A stretch of 64,000 nt of DNA from positions 12,710,001-12,774,000 of the forward strand of contig OZ176054.1 in the NCBI GenBank assembly GCA_964247055.1, read 5' to 3'. A program made the position numbers and the translations under genes. This document shows positions 21,948 through 35,100 of the stretch, piece by piece (within the stretch, counting starts at the first letter, position 1; each line of letters begins with the position of its first letter). The notes under the pieces are model-generated. The model ran no database searches. It was not told the origin of the DNA and was given only the letters and a program-made list of their open reading frames with translations. Origin of the DNA: Paragordius varius. Lineage: Eukaryota; Nematomorpha.

Positions 21948-23251
21948 ACATAATCATAAAAATCAATTTAGAAACAATTTTTAAACAAACGCATCACAAA
22001 ATAACTTTAAAAGTTTTAAAAAAAACTTGAGAGTTTTTGAGAAAAAAGTTATAAAATGTTTAAAGTGTATTTCGATATCAGGCCACTACTGAGTAAACAA
22101 CAGGTAAGAACCCAATCTCCAAAAATAAAGTAATATTATGAACCTAAGTGATAAAATAAAATATATTAAAATGTGGCCCGCATTATGAAACATAACTATA
22201 AGCACCTAACAATTATAAATATTTCATTAAATTCAAACACATGAGAGTGTAATTTTTATTACCGATTAATGACAGTTCCTTTTTTAAATTGTAAAACTTT
22301 AAAATGAAAATTTATGACTAAAGTACATTGGTATTAAAAATAAATGATCTAAATTTAATTAACGATTTTTCTCGACTATATAATTACTATAATTAAAATG
22401 CTGTATAATTCGCCATGATCACTCAAATAAATTAAGATTGAAAAATAATTTAATATGACATTTTTTAGAAGCAATGCAAAGTCGCGATGCGTGTACTTCT
22501 TGGAAGAGTGGATGAATAAAAAAATTGACCCTTTACTGTAAAAAAATATATATTGCAAAGTGAAAGTAAATGAGGTTAAAGATAATCTCCATAATATAGA
22601 CATTTACAAAAATTATAAAAAAAAATACCAGGGTCGCATTCCTGTGATTAAGTTTCCTAAAACAATTGCGTCTTTGATATCTTCATCGGACAAAACCACT
22701 ACATGATATCCCTAATATAGTATATATACTTTATCGCTACAATAAATCTTTAGGTATCTATCCGTAAATGATGAAAGAATGCAAATTAAAATATGGCGTA
22801 ATAAATTGTTATGATTGTAAACAATTTTAAATTGAAAAAATATTTTTCTCGTATGTAGACCATTATAATTTAACACTTACAAATCATAGCAATGTTTGAT
22901 AACACTTGGGGTAATTAACGACCTTTTAAATAAATATGGAATGTATTATGTAATTTACCGAAATATAAGGATTGATCTAAAAGCTTTTATAAATTTTATG
23001 AATAATAGGAAGTTATATAGCTTGTTGAGTGCATATGCTAATTTTAGATATTATTTCGGATTTTTTTCTTGTCAATTATTATTAATGTGATTATATTATT
23101 TATCAACATAGATTTAGCCCTACATTCTTACTTCATGACCTTTCCTCTTTTTGTCCTAGTTGGCATATTTGATTAATTTTGTATATTACACCTTAATTTT
23201 GTATTTAGGCCACTGATGAAAGTTATTTAGTAGAAATTTAATCATCAATCA
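21948..23251. other. U2 downstream spacer, copy 1
   Basis: This spacer is repeated in diverged form at about 26906-29810 behind the second U2 copy. Matching landmarks are ATATCAGGCCACTACTG, GCAAAGTCGCGAT versus GCAAGTCGCGAT, GGACAAAACCACTACATG, ATGCAAATTAAAATATGGCG and GGTAATT-ACGAC. The two loci are therefore a tandem segmental duplication. No snRNA other than U2 was recognised. Confidence 0.7.
22622..22720 (-). other. Exon-like block conserved in both U2 spacers
   Basis: On the minus strand, after a TATATTAG acceptor-like end, an open stretch reads GYHVVVLSDEDIKD then AIVLGNLITGMRPWYF. The matching copy near 27530-27630 keeps GYHVVVLSDGDIKG and then loses the frame. I do not recognise the product. 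It may be an exon of an unknown gene caught in the duplicated unit, or chance. Confidence 0.3.
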
Positions 23252-25421
23252 TGCCTACGACAATGGGAATGACTTGAGTGTTACTGTGTGTTTCCTGTAA
23301 TTGTTGAGCCATACAGCTATACTTCGTTATTTTATTGTTACGTTTCGAACGATTCTAGCCTGTTTTCAAACGGCACTGTGGGATCAATGATATAGTAATC
23401 AGTGCCATTTGTTACAATGAGGTCAGGGCGTAGTCTCGACGAATCGATGGCTTAATTTTCCCATAAGATCTTGAAATTTGATGGGAGGTTATCTTTAACA
23501 CTTGGATACAACACACTCATTTTATCCTTCGATTCAAATTGGGGTAGTTGGATACCCCAGGCCTGTTACAAATCAAATACTTAAATAAGTATAAAGGAAT
23601 CGAAACCATGACAAAATTTTGCACTTATATAACATTAAAAAACCGAAATATATAAAAAATTTAATTCAAAAATACTGGTATTACTTATTTTAAGCTAAAC
23701 TCGAAAGGTAAAAATTTCGTCAACGTGACATGTGTCAAATTGTAAAATTAAAAAATAATACAAAATAAACCGCTTTTTCTATTTCTATCAATGTTAAATG
23801 TAATTTATATAAAAAATTAGCTTTAGTTTTACCCTTAAAATTAAGGGAAGACGATATTTTGTAAAAATTTTGTAAAATAAAAATGGCGTCGAAGTAGTTT
23901 GAGATGGAACTTTTTTTCAAAACAAAATTTTATCAAGCTATTTTGGCATATTTATATAATTTTTATCAGGATAGAAGCATAAATTTAAATTGGGACCGTT
24001 TTCTTCAATACTTTTTTAAAATATTAATTTAAATTTAGTCTGGGCTATTTAGATACCCCAATTTGAATCGAGGTGTTAATCAGGTCTACTATGACGTTGT
24101 GTCTTTTGGTTATTATATTATCATCTTTGAGGCAGTGGTTTAAAACGTGGGCTTGGGTTTCTTTCGATTTGCCGCAGCGACGGCACATTTGTTCAGACGG
24201 CCTGAGTCGCATTTTCGTTGGAAGCAGATTGAGTCGCGCTCGATGGATGAAGTTCCAGTCTCTAAAGCGAAGATCCTTATTATTGTAAAGAAAATGGTGA
24301 CTGACCTTATCATCAGCGACGCACTCCATCACCCGACCCTGCAAAGCAAAATGGTGTAGCTCAGTATCCTTTAACTTTCGTTTGAAATCGAAGGTTCGAA
24401 ACAACAGCTGAGCGATTGTCTTGGAAGTATTTAGAGAACTCTGAAATTATTTGAGAGATTCAGACGCCATTCTCGCTATTGTCCAAATGTTTTGGTATTT
24501 ATTATCTCGATTTGAGACAAGAGGGTTCTCATAACCAGACAAATACTTGCCTAATTGATCGGGAGTTATAGAATCTAATTGAACCTTAAAACGAAAGCTA
24601 GCCAAACCCTTGACTTGCCTAATTGATCGGGAGTTATAGAATCTAATTGAACCTTAAAACGAAAGCTAGCCAAACCCTTGAGCTCCACGAGAGCAACAAA
24701 CTCTTATAGAGGGATCTCTAGTAAGTAATTAGAAAACGGAATCCACACGAAATATATTAATGTCATATCGGAATAAGGGCATCCCTAAGGCGCCAGAGCC
24801 AAAAATATAATTGTTAGTGGCATCTCTTGGGAGATTTAATATTTGTTTGAAAATTTTAGTTAGCCTTTTATCTAGAAATTCACCTTAACCATTTTTAGTT
24901 CATTATTTCTCAACTGGTGAGAAATGGTGGGATCGAAAAATTATTGCGTCTAGCTTTTGCCAGGAAAGGAGGCTAGAACTATGTATTTTATCCACAATTT
25001 CCGTAGAAGGAAGGGGATTAACGAAGTTGAGAACTACAGGCTTATCAAGAAATTTGACAAACTCACCTTGACCGATTGAGGGAACAACAACTTCACCAAT
25101 CTTAAAAACAGGACTACAAGAAGCCATAGAAATACTATTGCACTTCTCAGCTTTGATCGAAAGACCAATATCATTAATAAGACATTCTAACAAGTTCAGC
25201 CCAACTTGATGACGTTCAGAAGAGTCAGACAATAAAACAATGTCATCAGCATAAGCGAGGACATTGTGACCATTAAACATCATATATCTCAACACAAAAT
25301 CCAAGTTAAAAAGAAGGCGAGAAATCGGAAACCCCTTTTTAATGCCAGACAAGAAAGGAATGAATTGCGTTAACCCAGAAGCGGAAAAGAACTGAGTACA
25401 CGAATTTGTGTAAATATCCTT
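23252..25421 (-). mobile_element. Second Utopia-like copy, inverted segment
   Basis: Minus-strand sequence homologous to about 19870-21450 of the full-length element, covering RT (YADDIVLLSDSSERHQ at 24903-25352) to the endonuclease region (24045-24404). It has several frame breaks. A 68-bp piece is tandemly duplicated near 24545-24680 (CTTGCCTAATTGATCGGGAG twice). A TTAA MITE splits it at 23499-24075. It abuts a direct-orientation segment at 25422. Confidence 0.8.
23499..24075 (-). mobile_element. TTAA MITE family T, in the Utopia-like copy
   Basis: 577 bp with ends CACTTGGATACAACAC and TTTGAATCGAGGTG. Each side has TTAA (23495-23498 and 24076-24079) while the uninterrupted element has TTAA once, so the target duplication is precise. 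Internal inverted phrases CAAATTGGGGTA and TACCCCAATTTG lie near both ends. TTAA targeting is typical of piggyBac-like transposases, which must act in trans. Confidence 0.85.
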
Positions 25422-26175
25422 TGCAGGGTCGGGTGATGGAGTGCGGAGCTGATGATAAGGTCAGTCACCATTTTCTTTACAATAATAAGGATCTTCGCTT
25501 CAGAGACTGGAACTTCATCCATCGAACGCGGCTCAATCTCCTTCCAACGAAAATGCGACTCAGGTCGTCTGAACAAATGTGCCGTCGCTGCGGCAAGTCT
25601 AAAGAAACCCAAGCACACGTTTTAAACCACTGCCTCAAAGATGATAATCAAATAACCAAAAGACACAACGTCATAGTAGACCTGATTAAAGATAACCTTA
25701 CATCAAATTTCAAGGTCTTAAGTGAAAACCAAGCCATCGATTCGTCGAGACTACGCCCTGACCTCATTGTAACAAATGGCACAGATTGCTACTATATCAT
25801 TGATCCCACATACCGTTTGAAAACAGGCTAGAATCATTCGAAATGGCTTTCAACAATAAAATAATGAACTATAGCTGTATGGCTCAACAATTAAGGACAT
25901 TTATAGCAACATCTAAGTCACCATTGTCGTAGGGAGCCTCAGCTGGTACTCAAAAAACGAATCGGTCGAAATTCCCTCATAGACAACAATTCAACAAGTG
26001 TAATTTTTTTTATATATATATTTCTTTTTTTTTCATTATATTTATTTTATTTCTTATATATTTATATGAAATAATATTATCTCTTCCTACCCCAATGTAA
26101 CTTCCCATGCCCAATATTGTTGCGCAGCACTTTTCTTCATATATTTTAAACTATATTATATATATTAATAAATTT
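25422..26175 (+). mobile_element. Second Utopia-like copy, direct 3' segment
   Basis: Homologous to about 20938-21794 of the full-length element: the CCHC knuckle CRRCGKSKETQAHVLNHC, RPDLIVTNGTDC, then a broken C-terminus and the 3' UTR (CCCATGCCCAATATTGTTGC). It ends AATAAATTT directly against U2 TATCTGTTC at 26176, so it occupies the same U2 site as copy 1. The first 500 bp are also present in the inverted segment. Confidence 0.82.
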
Positions 26176-26905
26176 TATCTGTTCTTATCAGCTTAACATT
26201 CTATTCAAATTGGGGTATCTAAATACCCCAGACTAAATTTGAGTTAGGATTTTTTAAAAATACTGAAGGAAACGTTAAATTTATGCTTCTATCCTCACAA
26301 AAATTATATAAATATGCCAAAATATCTTGATAAAATTTTGTTTTGAAAAAAAAAGTTCCATCTCAAACTACTTCAATGCCATTATTATTTTACAAAATTT
26401 TTGCAAAATATCGTCTTCATTTAATTTTAAGGGTAAAACTAAAGCCAATTTTTAATATTAATTACATCTAACATTGATAGAAATAGAAAAAGCGGTTTTC
26501 GTATTATTCTTTAATTTTACCATTGCACACATGTCACGTAAACTAATTATTTACCTTTCGATTTTAGCTTAAAATAAGTAATATCAAATTTTATATAATT
26601 TTTTTATATATTTCGGTTTATTGATGTATAAAGGCAAAATTTTGCTATGGTTTCGATTCCTTCCATATTTTTGGAATATTTCATTTTAAACAGGCCTGGG
26701 GTATTTAACTACCCCAATTTGAATCTAAGGACTAAAATGAATGTGTTGTATCCAAGTGTTAATATCTGAAACCTCTAAAGAGGTCCATGATTTTAAATTT
26801 ATTTTTGGAGATTTTGGGGAGGCGCTCTAAGGCTTGCCTATCCTTCCATATCGGGTCAACCTGGTATTGCATTTGCATTACATCGATGGCCCAAACACAA
26901 TCATA
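26176..26905 (+). pseudogene. U2 snRNA copy 2, 3' part, split by a TTAA MITE
   Basis: TATCTGTTCTTATCAGCTTAA at 26176-26196, then the MITE, then from 26759 TTAATATCTGA followed by ACCTCTAAAGAGGTCC, the Sm site TTATTTTTGGAG and TCAACCTGGTATTGCA. Compared with copy 1 it lost four bases after ATATCTGA and its terminal stem is altered (GCATTTGCATTACATCGA in place of GCAGTACCTCCAGGAG). A dead U2 gene. Its 5' third is missing upstream of the LINE copy. Confidence 0.85.
26197..26758 (+). mobile_element. TTAA MITE family T inserted in U2
   Basis: Ends CATTCTATTCAAATTGGGGT and GTTGTATCCAAGTG, flanked by TTAA at 26193-26196 and 26759-26762. The intact U2 copy has a single TTAA at this point (CAGCTTAATATCTG), so the insertion is exact. 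Non-coding. Confidence 0.87.
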
Positions 26906-27084
26906 AAATCAATTTAGAAACAATTTTTAAACAAACACATAAAAATTAACTGTAAAAGTTTTAAAAAAGTTGAAAGTTTTTAAGAAAAAGTGATAAAATG
27001 TTTAAGGGTATTTCGATATCAGGCCACTACTGTGTACACACCAAGGAAGAACCCAATTTCCAAAAATAAAATAATATTATGGAA

Positions 27085-27340
27085 CTAAGTTATAAAAAGA
27101 ATATTATAAATAAATTTTTGGCTTAGCGCAGACGTACAAACACAAATGGCTTTGCGAGCCGCATTATAACATAAAATATAAAGAGCGTTATACACCGTTG
27201 GTGTAATTGTAATATTTGATTCAAATGAAAATATGTCATCAAAATATATCAAATATCTAAAAACAATAAATTTGAGCTGCTTGTCCCAATTGTTAATTAA
27301 TTTTAAAAAAGCTGTATTTTCGCCATAATCCGTCAAAAAA
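27085..27340. repeat. Possible hAT MITE end in spacer copy 2
   Basis: Contains ACACAAATGGCTTTGCGAGCCGCATTAT, the same phrase as the hAT MITE at 31415 (ACACAAATGGCTTTGTGATG). Spacer copy 1 has a diverged GGCCCGCATTATGAAACAT at the same place. Ends not defined. Confidence 0.35.
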
Positions 27341-27821
27341 TAAGGCTAATCTAACATTTAGAAAATAAAAAAATCCTAAAGATTTTTTAAAGCAGTGCAA
27401 GTCGCGATACATGTCTACTTGACAGAGTAATTTTGATACTCTGCTGTAAAAAATATATTTTGCTAAGTTGTATAAAAGCAACTATTAGAATAATCTCCAA
27501 TACATAGACATTTATTAATAATTGATAGAAAAACAACCTGTATCGCCTTGCTATAATCAAGTTATCTCTGAAAATATTTTGGGCCTTTGATATCTCCATC
27601 GGACAAAACCACTACATGATATCCCTAATTTAGACAAGGGTTATAGTGTAAAAGATAATAAAAAAAATGTATACATACTTTATCGTCCATAATGAATTTT
27701 CTAACATGTTGGGTTCAGTATCCATCAGTAGTGGTCGAAAGAATGCAAATTAAAATATGGCGGTATAAATCATGTTATGATTGTAAACATTTTGAAAAAG
27801 TATTTTTCTCATAACACTTAA

Positions 27822-28912
27822 CACTTCGATTCAAAGAGGGATAGAAATACCCCAGATAATAATTATAAAAAAACTACTGACAAAAACGGTGTTTCAATTA
27901 ATGCCTTTATCCAATTAAAATTTTATAAATAAGCCATAATATCTTAATTAAATATAGTTTTCGAAAAAAAGTTTCGTATCAAACAATTCGGACGCCATTC
28001 TTTTAAAACATTTTTGCAAAATATCGTGTTTATTTCTTTATTAAAATAAATTCAACCTTAAATTAAAAAGAAAAACTGTTAATTTTTATATTTAGCTTAT
28101 ATACATATGTGATGTTTAACACTTCGATTCAAATTGGGGTATCTAAATACCCCAGACTAAATTTGGTTTGAGGTTTTTAAAAAACTACTGAAGGAAACAG
28201 TCTCAATTTAAATTTATGCTTCTATCTTAATTAAAATTATATAAATATGCCAAAATATCTAAATAAAATTTTGTTTTAAGAAAAAGTTCCATGTCAAACT
28301 GCTTAGACGCCATGTTTATTTTAAAAAAATTTTTGCAATATATCGTCCTCGTTTAATTTTAAGGGTAAAATTAAAGCTAATTTTTTATTTAAATTACATC
28401 TAACATTGATAGAAATAGAAAAAGTGGATTATTTTGTATTATTTTTTAATTTTACCAGTGCACACATGTCACGGTGACCAAATTTTTACCTTTCGATTTT
28501 AGTTTAAAATAAGTAATATCAAGTATTTTTGAATAATTTTTTATATATATTTCGGTTTATTAATGTTATATAAGTGCAAAATTTTGCCATGGTGTTAATT
28601 CCTTTCATTTTTTTAAAGAATTTAATTTTAAACAGGCCTGGGGTATTTAACACCCCAATTTAAATCGAAGGGCTAAAATGAATGTGTGGTATCCAAGTGT
28701 TAACTAAATTTTACCCTTATGTTTTACCTCTAAATATGTAATATCTAACATTTTATATGAATTATATTAATATTTCGGTTTTAATGTTATATAAAACTTT
28801 TGCCATGGTTTCAATTTAATCCATATTTTTTATTTTATTTAAAACAATGGGGTGTCTAACTACCCCAATTGAATCAAATAAGTGAAATGAATGTGTTGTA
28901 TCCAAATACGAA
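27822..28912 (+). mobile_element. TTAA MITE family T, outer copy of a nested pair
   Basis: The left end TTAACACTTCGATTCAAAG is at 27818 and the right end GTGTTGTATCCAA near 28910. Comparison with spacer copy 1 (about 22865-22905) shows the insertion site, though the right TTAA has decayed. The body is interrupted at TTAA by the copy at 28120-28699. Confidence 0.7.
28120..28699 (+). mobile_element. TTAA MITE family T, inner copy
   Basis: 580 bp from CACTTCGATTCAAATTGGGG to GGTATCCAAGTG, with TTAA on both sides (28116-28119, 28700-28703). It lies inside the older copy of the same family, which resumes with CTAAATTTTACCCTTA. Confidence 0.85.
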
Positions 28913-29105
28913 TCGACATGTCCCTAGATAAAATTTGGGGTAATTGACGACGTTTATTAAATATAAAAGTATTGTAATAAGCTAATTTCCAGCTACATAT
29001 TATTATCTAATATATATTTTATGGATAAACCTGGAGTTAGATATCTTGATAAGTGCATTAAAATTAAAAAAATTTCGGATTTAACCATTTTTCCCCTCAA
29101 TTAGT

Positions 29106-29650
29106 TTATCAATTGGATACAACACATCATTTCAGTACTTCCATTCAAATTGGGGTAGTTGGATAGCCCACCGTTTAAAATTAAATTCTTTTAAAAATAT
29201 GGAAGGAATCAAAACCATCGCTTTGCATTATATATAACATTAACGAAATGTATATATTCAAAAATACTTGATATTACATATTTTAAGCTAAAACCGAAAG
29301 GTTAAAATTTAGTCAACGTGACATGTATGCAATGGTAAAATTAAAAAATAATAGTAAATAAACCGGTTTTTCTATTTCTATCAATGTTAGATGTATTAAA
29401 AAAATTAGCTTTAATTTTAAAATTAAGACGATATTTTGCAAAAATTTTGTACAATAAAAATGGCGTCAATAGTAGTTTGACATGCAACTTTTTTTAAATA
29501 AAATATTAAGATATGTTGGCATATTTATAGAATTTTAATTAGGATAGAACCATAAATTTAATTTGCGACCGTTTCCTTCAATAGTTTTTTTAAAAATCCT
29601 AACTAAAACTAGTCTGGGGTATTTGGATACCCCAATTTGAATCGAAGTGT
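29106..29650 (-). mobile_element. TTAA MITE family T, minus orientation, in spacer copy 2
   Basis: Left end CAATTGGATACAACACAT, right end TTTGAATCGAAGTGTTGA. The flanks join into spacer copy 1 sequence (TCAATTATTA/TTAATGTGATTATATTA near 23085), so the insertion point is TTAA, now mutated to TATC and TTGA. Confidence 0.75.
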
Positions 29651-29989
29651 TGAATTTGATTATATTATACATTAACTTAATTTTAGCGGGGCATTCATTA
29701 CACTGGTAAAATTTTATATACTACAGAAATCCGTAAATACACCACTGTTGAAAGTTATTCAAGTCATAATTTATCAAACATTGTTCTCATGCATTAGATA
29801 AAAAAGTTTATATTTTTTACAGTTTTGTTACTTCTAGAGTTTAAATTGAAACAGCTCAGAAACACGATACACACCAACAGCTGCTGTAAAATCAAATATC
29901 AAGTTCTGCTGGTAAATGTAGTCTGAAATTTAAAGTTTTTTAACCTTATATATGCCATTTACAATCAACAAATGGTTTCTTGTGTAAAA

Positions 29990-31107
29990 GATGAATTACT
30001 TAATTTAGTAGAACGGTTGTGGATATGGTTAACCACATCCTGGTAGAATTCAGCCGCCGTAAATTCAAAAATTTTCTGAAAGATATCCGCAGTGAGTTTG
30101 ATGATATTCTTTTATATACTGCTGTGAGAATTAAATAGATTTTTGGTTTTAAGACATGAAATTCTATTATTTATAAAAGATAACAGAAAGTTTGACGAGG
30201 AAATCAATAGTGAATGGGGGGTTTTAATACCAACTTTTGCGACATTCCATATAAACTTAGGTATTTTTGATAAGTCTTCAAAGGAGCAAAATAATAACCC
30301 AATTTTCTGATCAAATATTTGGTTTTGAAGAAAAATTAATAATATATAAACAAGATTTTATAAATAAACCACTCCTATTTTTCCAACACTTAAAACCATT
30401 CATGAAGAAAATATAGAATTTACCGCGGAGATTAGTTTAATAATAGACAAATTTGACATTTTTATGTAATGAAATGAAATTAGGATTTCAAAAATTAAGA
30501 TAGATTAAAAATTGCTTAAAACTCGTTGAAAATCCATGGCATATGGTTATATCCAATATTAAGCAACTTGAGCAATTCGGTTTTGATCAGGCACATATCA
30601 TTGAAGAATTCGTAGTTAAAAAAGGATTCCAATTTGGAGGCTATATTTAAGGAGAATCGTAGAGAAGAAAGATATGTAGAGTTTTGGCAAGATAAAATAT
30701 GAAAAAATGTCCTCGGGTTATCTTAACTGTTTTTCCCACACGTGTAAGACATTCAAAAATGAAGTATATCAATTCATACAGAAATTGCTTAACCGATAAT
30801 CATATGGACGACGTATTAAGATTGGCCTGTCATGAGGCGAAGACGAAACCAAATTTGTCAATAATTATTGGAAAATAAATGTTGTTATCAAAATATTATA
30901 ATTTTTTAAATTAAATGGGGCAAAACGAGTTTTTTGGCTGGATTGTTATTCTATCCGCAAAAAATTCATTGTGCTGATTAAGAGTATAATTATGTGCATA
31001 TGTGTCGAATAGCTAAGGAATATTTGCCATTATAAGGTTCATGGCCCTTGAAAAAAAAAATATATTTTATTTGGCCCGTCAAATTTTTTTGGTGAGCACC
31101 ACTGATT
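29990..31107 (+). mobile_element. Decayed hAT copy
   Basis: Shares with 13088-15503, in opposite orientation, GGCAAAACGAGTTTTT, AAACCAAATTTGTCAATA, TTCATGGCCCTTGAAAAA and the end TTTTTTTGGTGAGCACCACTG at 31107. The left terminus was not located. Transposase reading is lost throughout. Confidence 0.6.
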
Positions 31108-31414
31108 TAGATTATATCTATTTCGTTTATAAACATTATTATTGGGAAATAACTAATTTTTTAGGCCTTTAAGTATTTATATAGACAACATATAACACTT
31201 ACTTTTTTTAATGGCCCCGCCGTTGAACTGAAAATGCCGGCGGAGAAGCCTTCTCAAAATTGATATTTAAAAAAAAATCAATGACATGAAAGGAATAGTT
31301 TTTAAAAGGGAATAATTTATTTTAAATAAAGATGTTAAAATCATAATTTTGCAAACTGTATATTTTGGTGTGTTTTAGTTTCGTGAGCTACGTTTTCGAC
31401 ACTCATGTTTTAGA

Positions 31415-31671
31415 CTAGGGGTGTCCAACACAAATGGCTTTGTGATGGGCCACATTCGCGAAATATATGGGCAATAATATATATATATATTATTAGATTT
31501 CAAACATATGAATGTAAAAACCACTATTTATTTTAACTTTTTTGCTGGTACATTGCCAAAATTTGGATTTACTATTCAGAAGAGTAGCTTTAAAAACAAT
31601 TTCATAATTTGTATCTGAAGATTATTCGCGGACTGCATTAATATTTCGAAAACCGCAAATTGGACACTCAT
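31415..31671. repeat. hAT-type MITE with 8-bp duplication
   Basis: 257 bp beginning CTAGGGGTGTCCAACACA and ending AATTGGACACTCAT. Flanking 8-mers are GTTTTAGA (31407-31414) and GTTTTAAA (31672-31679). Ends of the GGGGTGTCCAA type are common in animal hAT elements. Non-coding. Confidence 0.7.
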
Positions 31672-32129
31672 GTTTTAAACATTAAATTCACCTAGTACAA
31701 TATTGTATGAATGAATCATTTCAATCAATTGTTTTTTTTTTCTAAATCATGTTAATCTGTTTCTATTTATGGACTTCACTGAAACTATAATCCAGTAAAA
31801 TAATTTATTTTATTACCCCTACACTAAATTATTCGTTTATAAATAACTTAATTTAAAATATATATTATTATTACAAATACCCTAATTTATATTTATTACA
31901 CAAGGTTTTTTACCAGGCTAAAAATTATAGACGTTAACATTTTTTATCTGTACTAATAAATACTAAATATAACATAATATTTGTTTTACCAAAATATAAA
32001 GCTACGGCCTAAAATAGACTTGTGAACTTTATTCATTACCTTTTGCAACCATATCAAAAAATATTGAGAGTATAAACCTTTATTTTAAAAAAAAAATATT
32101 TTTATATTTTTACTTTTTATAAAGCCGGA

Positions 32130-35100
32130 ATGTCAAAAATTTTGATCCTCCCCGCATTGATGCTATATTGTTTTATGGTTTCAGACAACACAGGTTATAT
32201 AGTTTTTTTTAATTTAAAGGTGTAACCAAAATAAATTGTTGTCGTTAAAAGACATATAATTGGTTATGATTTCTAGAAAAATTAAATTATAAAGACAAAA
32301 CGCATAAATTATTATAAAACAATTTTTCTTGAAAAAAGCTACAATATTTCAACCATGATTTTTTGATATCGTTTGGGGTTACAAATATATGGCATAGGAT
32401 ATGTAAATTGGTAATAAATGTATATTTCAAAATATAATCATAAATAAAATTCATGAAAATGGCTGCTTTTTCGAAATAGTTGACTTTCGTTTTTTTATAA
32501 TTAAAAATTTTTTTTGTAAGAAGGGAATAAAGTGTGTGAATATATAATTGCTTTGGGTAGCAATTCTATAAGTTATTAAATTCCTAAAGCATCATTAATA
32601 TTTCTACAAAATCAAATTAGAAGGAATTTTAAATAAAATTTTATGCGAAGTTGCAAATATGCCAAATCGCCTATTATTTACTGCCTTTTAATTTTATGAT
32701 AATTATTTTTCAATTATATTACTCAAAAGATCATCTAATATACTGATTTTTTAATAGCCATATTATGTGAGAACACATTAATTCATGATTCAATTTATGA
32801 AATATCCTTACTACCTTTTATAACATTAAAGAAATAATATTTTGATATTTCCTATAAATTTTAGTGATACCTGAAAGCTTGATATTTACGGGTACTTAGT
32901 ATTTACATAATTGTCATTTAAATTTTAAAAATATATATAAAAGATCAAAATACCGTTTTTTGCACTCAAACTTAATAATTTGGCTAATATAATGGCAAAA
33001 ATTTTAAAATTCGAAATTTTGATAAATTAAGATTTTTTTTCTGTTCATAAAAAAATGTAAAAAAAACTGAAATATACGACTTAAAAAAAGAAAACCTCTA
33101 CGTTTGCACACCCCTTTAGAACAAGAATCAAAATTGGAAGAAGGTATTGGCAAATTTAATTCTTTAGTGTTTGTTCATTGTGATTCGTATAGGAGCTCAA
33201 GTAAAAAATCAGCCCTAAACATTAAATTTATGTTTAATTAGTATAAAAAATTGAGAATTTATTCTATGATTTTAGCAGATGATTTTTTTACCAGAGCTTG
33301 TAATGAGACAAGTAAATATCACTATACAAAAATACCTTTTACACTTCAAATTCACCCTTGAACGATTCTCATATTCACCCTCGAACAATTCAAATAACAT
33401 AAATTATGTGTTTTTTAAGATTTAAAATTAGCTATATTTTTTAAAAATAAAATCTGTTTAAAATTAATATAATACTGAAAAAATAAATTAGCTTAACCGT
33501 AAATATTCCATAAAAATAATAATTTTATTAGCCCGAAAACAGATATTTATTTTTAGGGTGGATTTATATTGTTCAAGCGGGAATGTGAATAAAATTAAAA
33601 ATATATATTTTTATATTGTTTTTAATTGTATGTGATATATAGAAAATAAGAGAAAATTACTTATCGGTATTGTATATATCATAAATCTAAAAAAATTACT
33701 TTTTTATAAACATATATTCATAATCTACGTTAAAGATTTAGCACAAAAGGGGACTACTTACACCCAAGATAATGGAATTATAGCAAGTAATGATTAAACA
33801 TAATATAAATTTATACCTTAAAAAATAATCTTATACCATGCAATATAATTGACAAGTTTTTGTTTAAAACAGGGGCCGGCATATTGGGATAAAAAAACCA
33901 ACAGATTCCGCATTCTTAAAAAATATGATCGGCATCATTTTAAACATAAGATTGTAAAGAAATACTACTTACTAATTAACATTTTTGCAATTATAAAACC
34001 CAAATTCAGGAAATTTTATTCAAACTGTTTTAATTTTTCTTGGATTCCATAAAATAAATTTCTTGCGGCCTGGACAATATATTCGGAGGGTCGCGTGCTG
34101 AACACCCCTGGTTTAAAATATTTATATTTTTGATTGAGAGATCTAATATACATTTTTATCTGTCGTTATAAACTGAGAAGCCTTGTACTCCATATCTTGA
34201 AAATGCTATTAATACAGAGATTACATTTATTTCTATGGTTTAGCAGCAATTCTATATTTTATTTCGGTACTGTAGATCAATAAATCAAATAAAATTTTTG
34301 AAACATTTAAAAAGTACCTAATAATATAAAATTTTTTGTTTTTATATGTTCATCATATCTTAAAAATCTGAAAAGAATTGGTTATCACCCTGTATAATGG
34401 GGAAATATTCAAAAACTTCTTACAACTGCCTTTAAAATTTTTAATAATTTTTAAAACGTTTTAAAATTTAACCCAAAGTATTAATGTTTTCAATTAAGGT
34501 GTTTTGAGGTCGAAAAATATGAGCTTTTTTAGTTAATTTATAAACGGCGTCAGAAATAATATGCGATCCATCTCGTTTAATATTTCAGATGGGGACAAAA
34601 ATATGAGTTGCTCAACCTATTTTTTAAGCATAATTTTGCGAACTTAATTAATTTGCAGCCGAAAAGGCTTGGGATTCATTAAAGGTCAAGCGTTTAAAAA
34701 CTAATATTTATATGATTGTTGCTTTTTTAAATATATTTTATATTGTAGCATCATATATGGCAACACCAATATTTCGTGGTAAACATTGTCTTAACCATTC
34801 TTTTTTTTATAATATTTAGAAGCAAAGGAAAAATACCGTAATATAAATATATATATATATATATAGTATGAGTAAGTATACACTGCTAGAAAGTTATTTG
34901 TTATTGCCAAATAGCATATACTACAAAAAGAAATATTATTGGCTTATAATTATTTTTTTCCCTTTTTACTATTTATAATAATAATTCTCTTTGCTGCATA
35001 TGCTATTTGGCAGTAACTAATAACTTTCCAGCAATATATACTTACTCATACTGTATCTTTGAGCTTTTATTAACACATGGATACAACACATCCATTTCAG

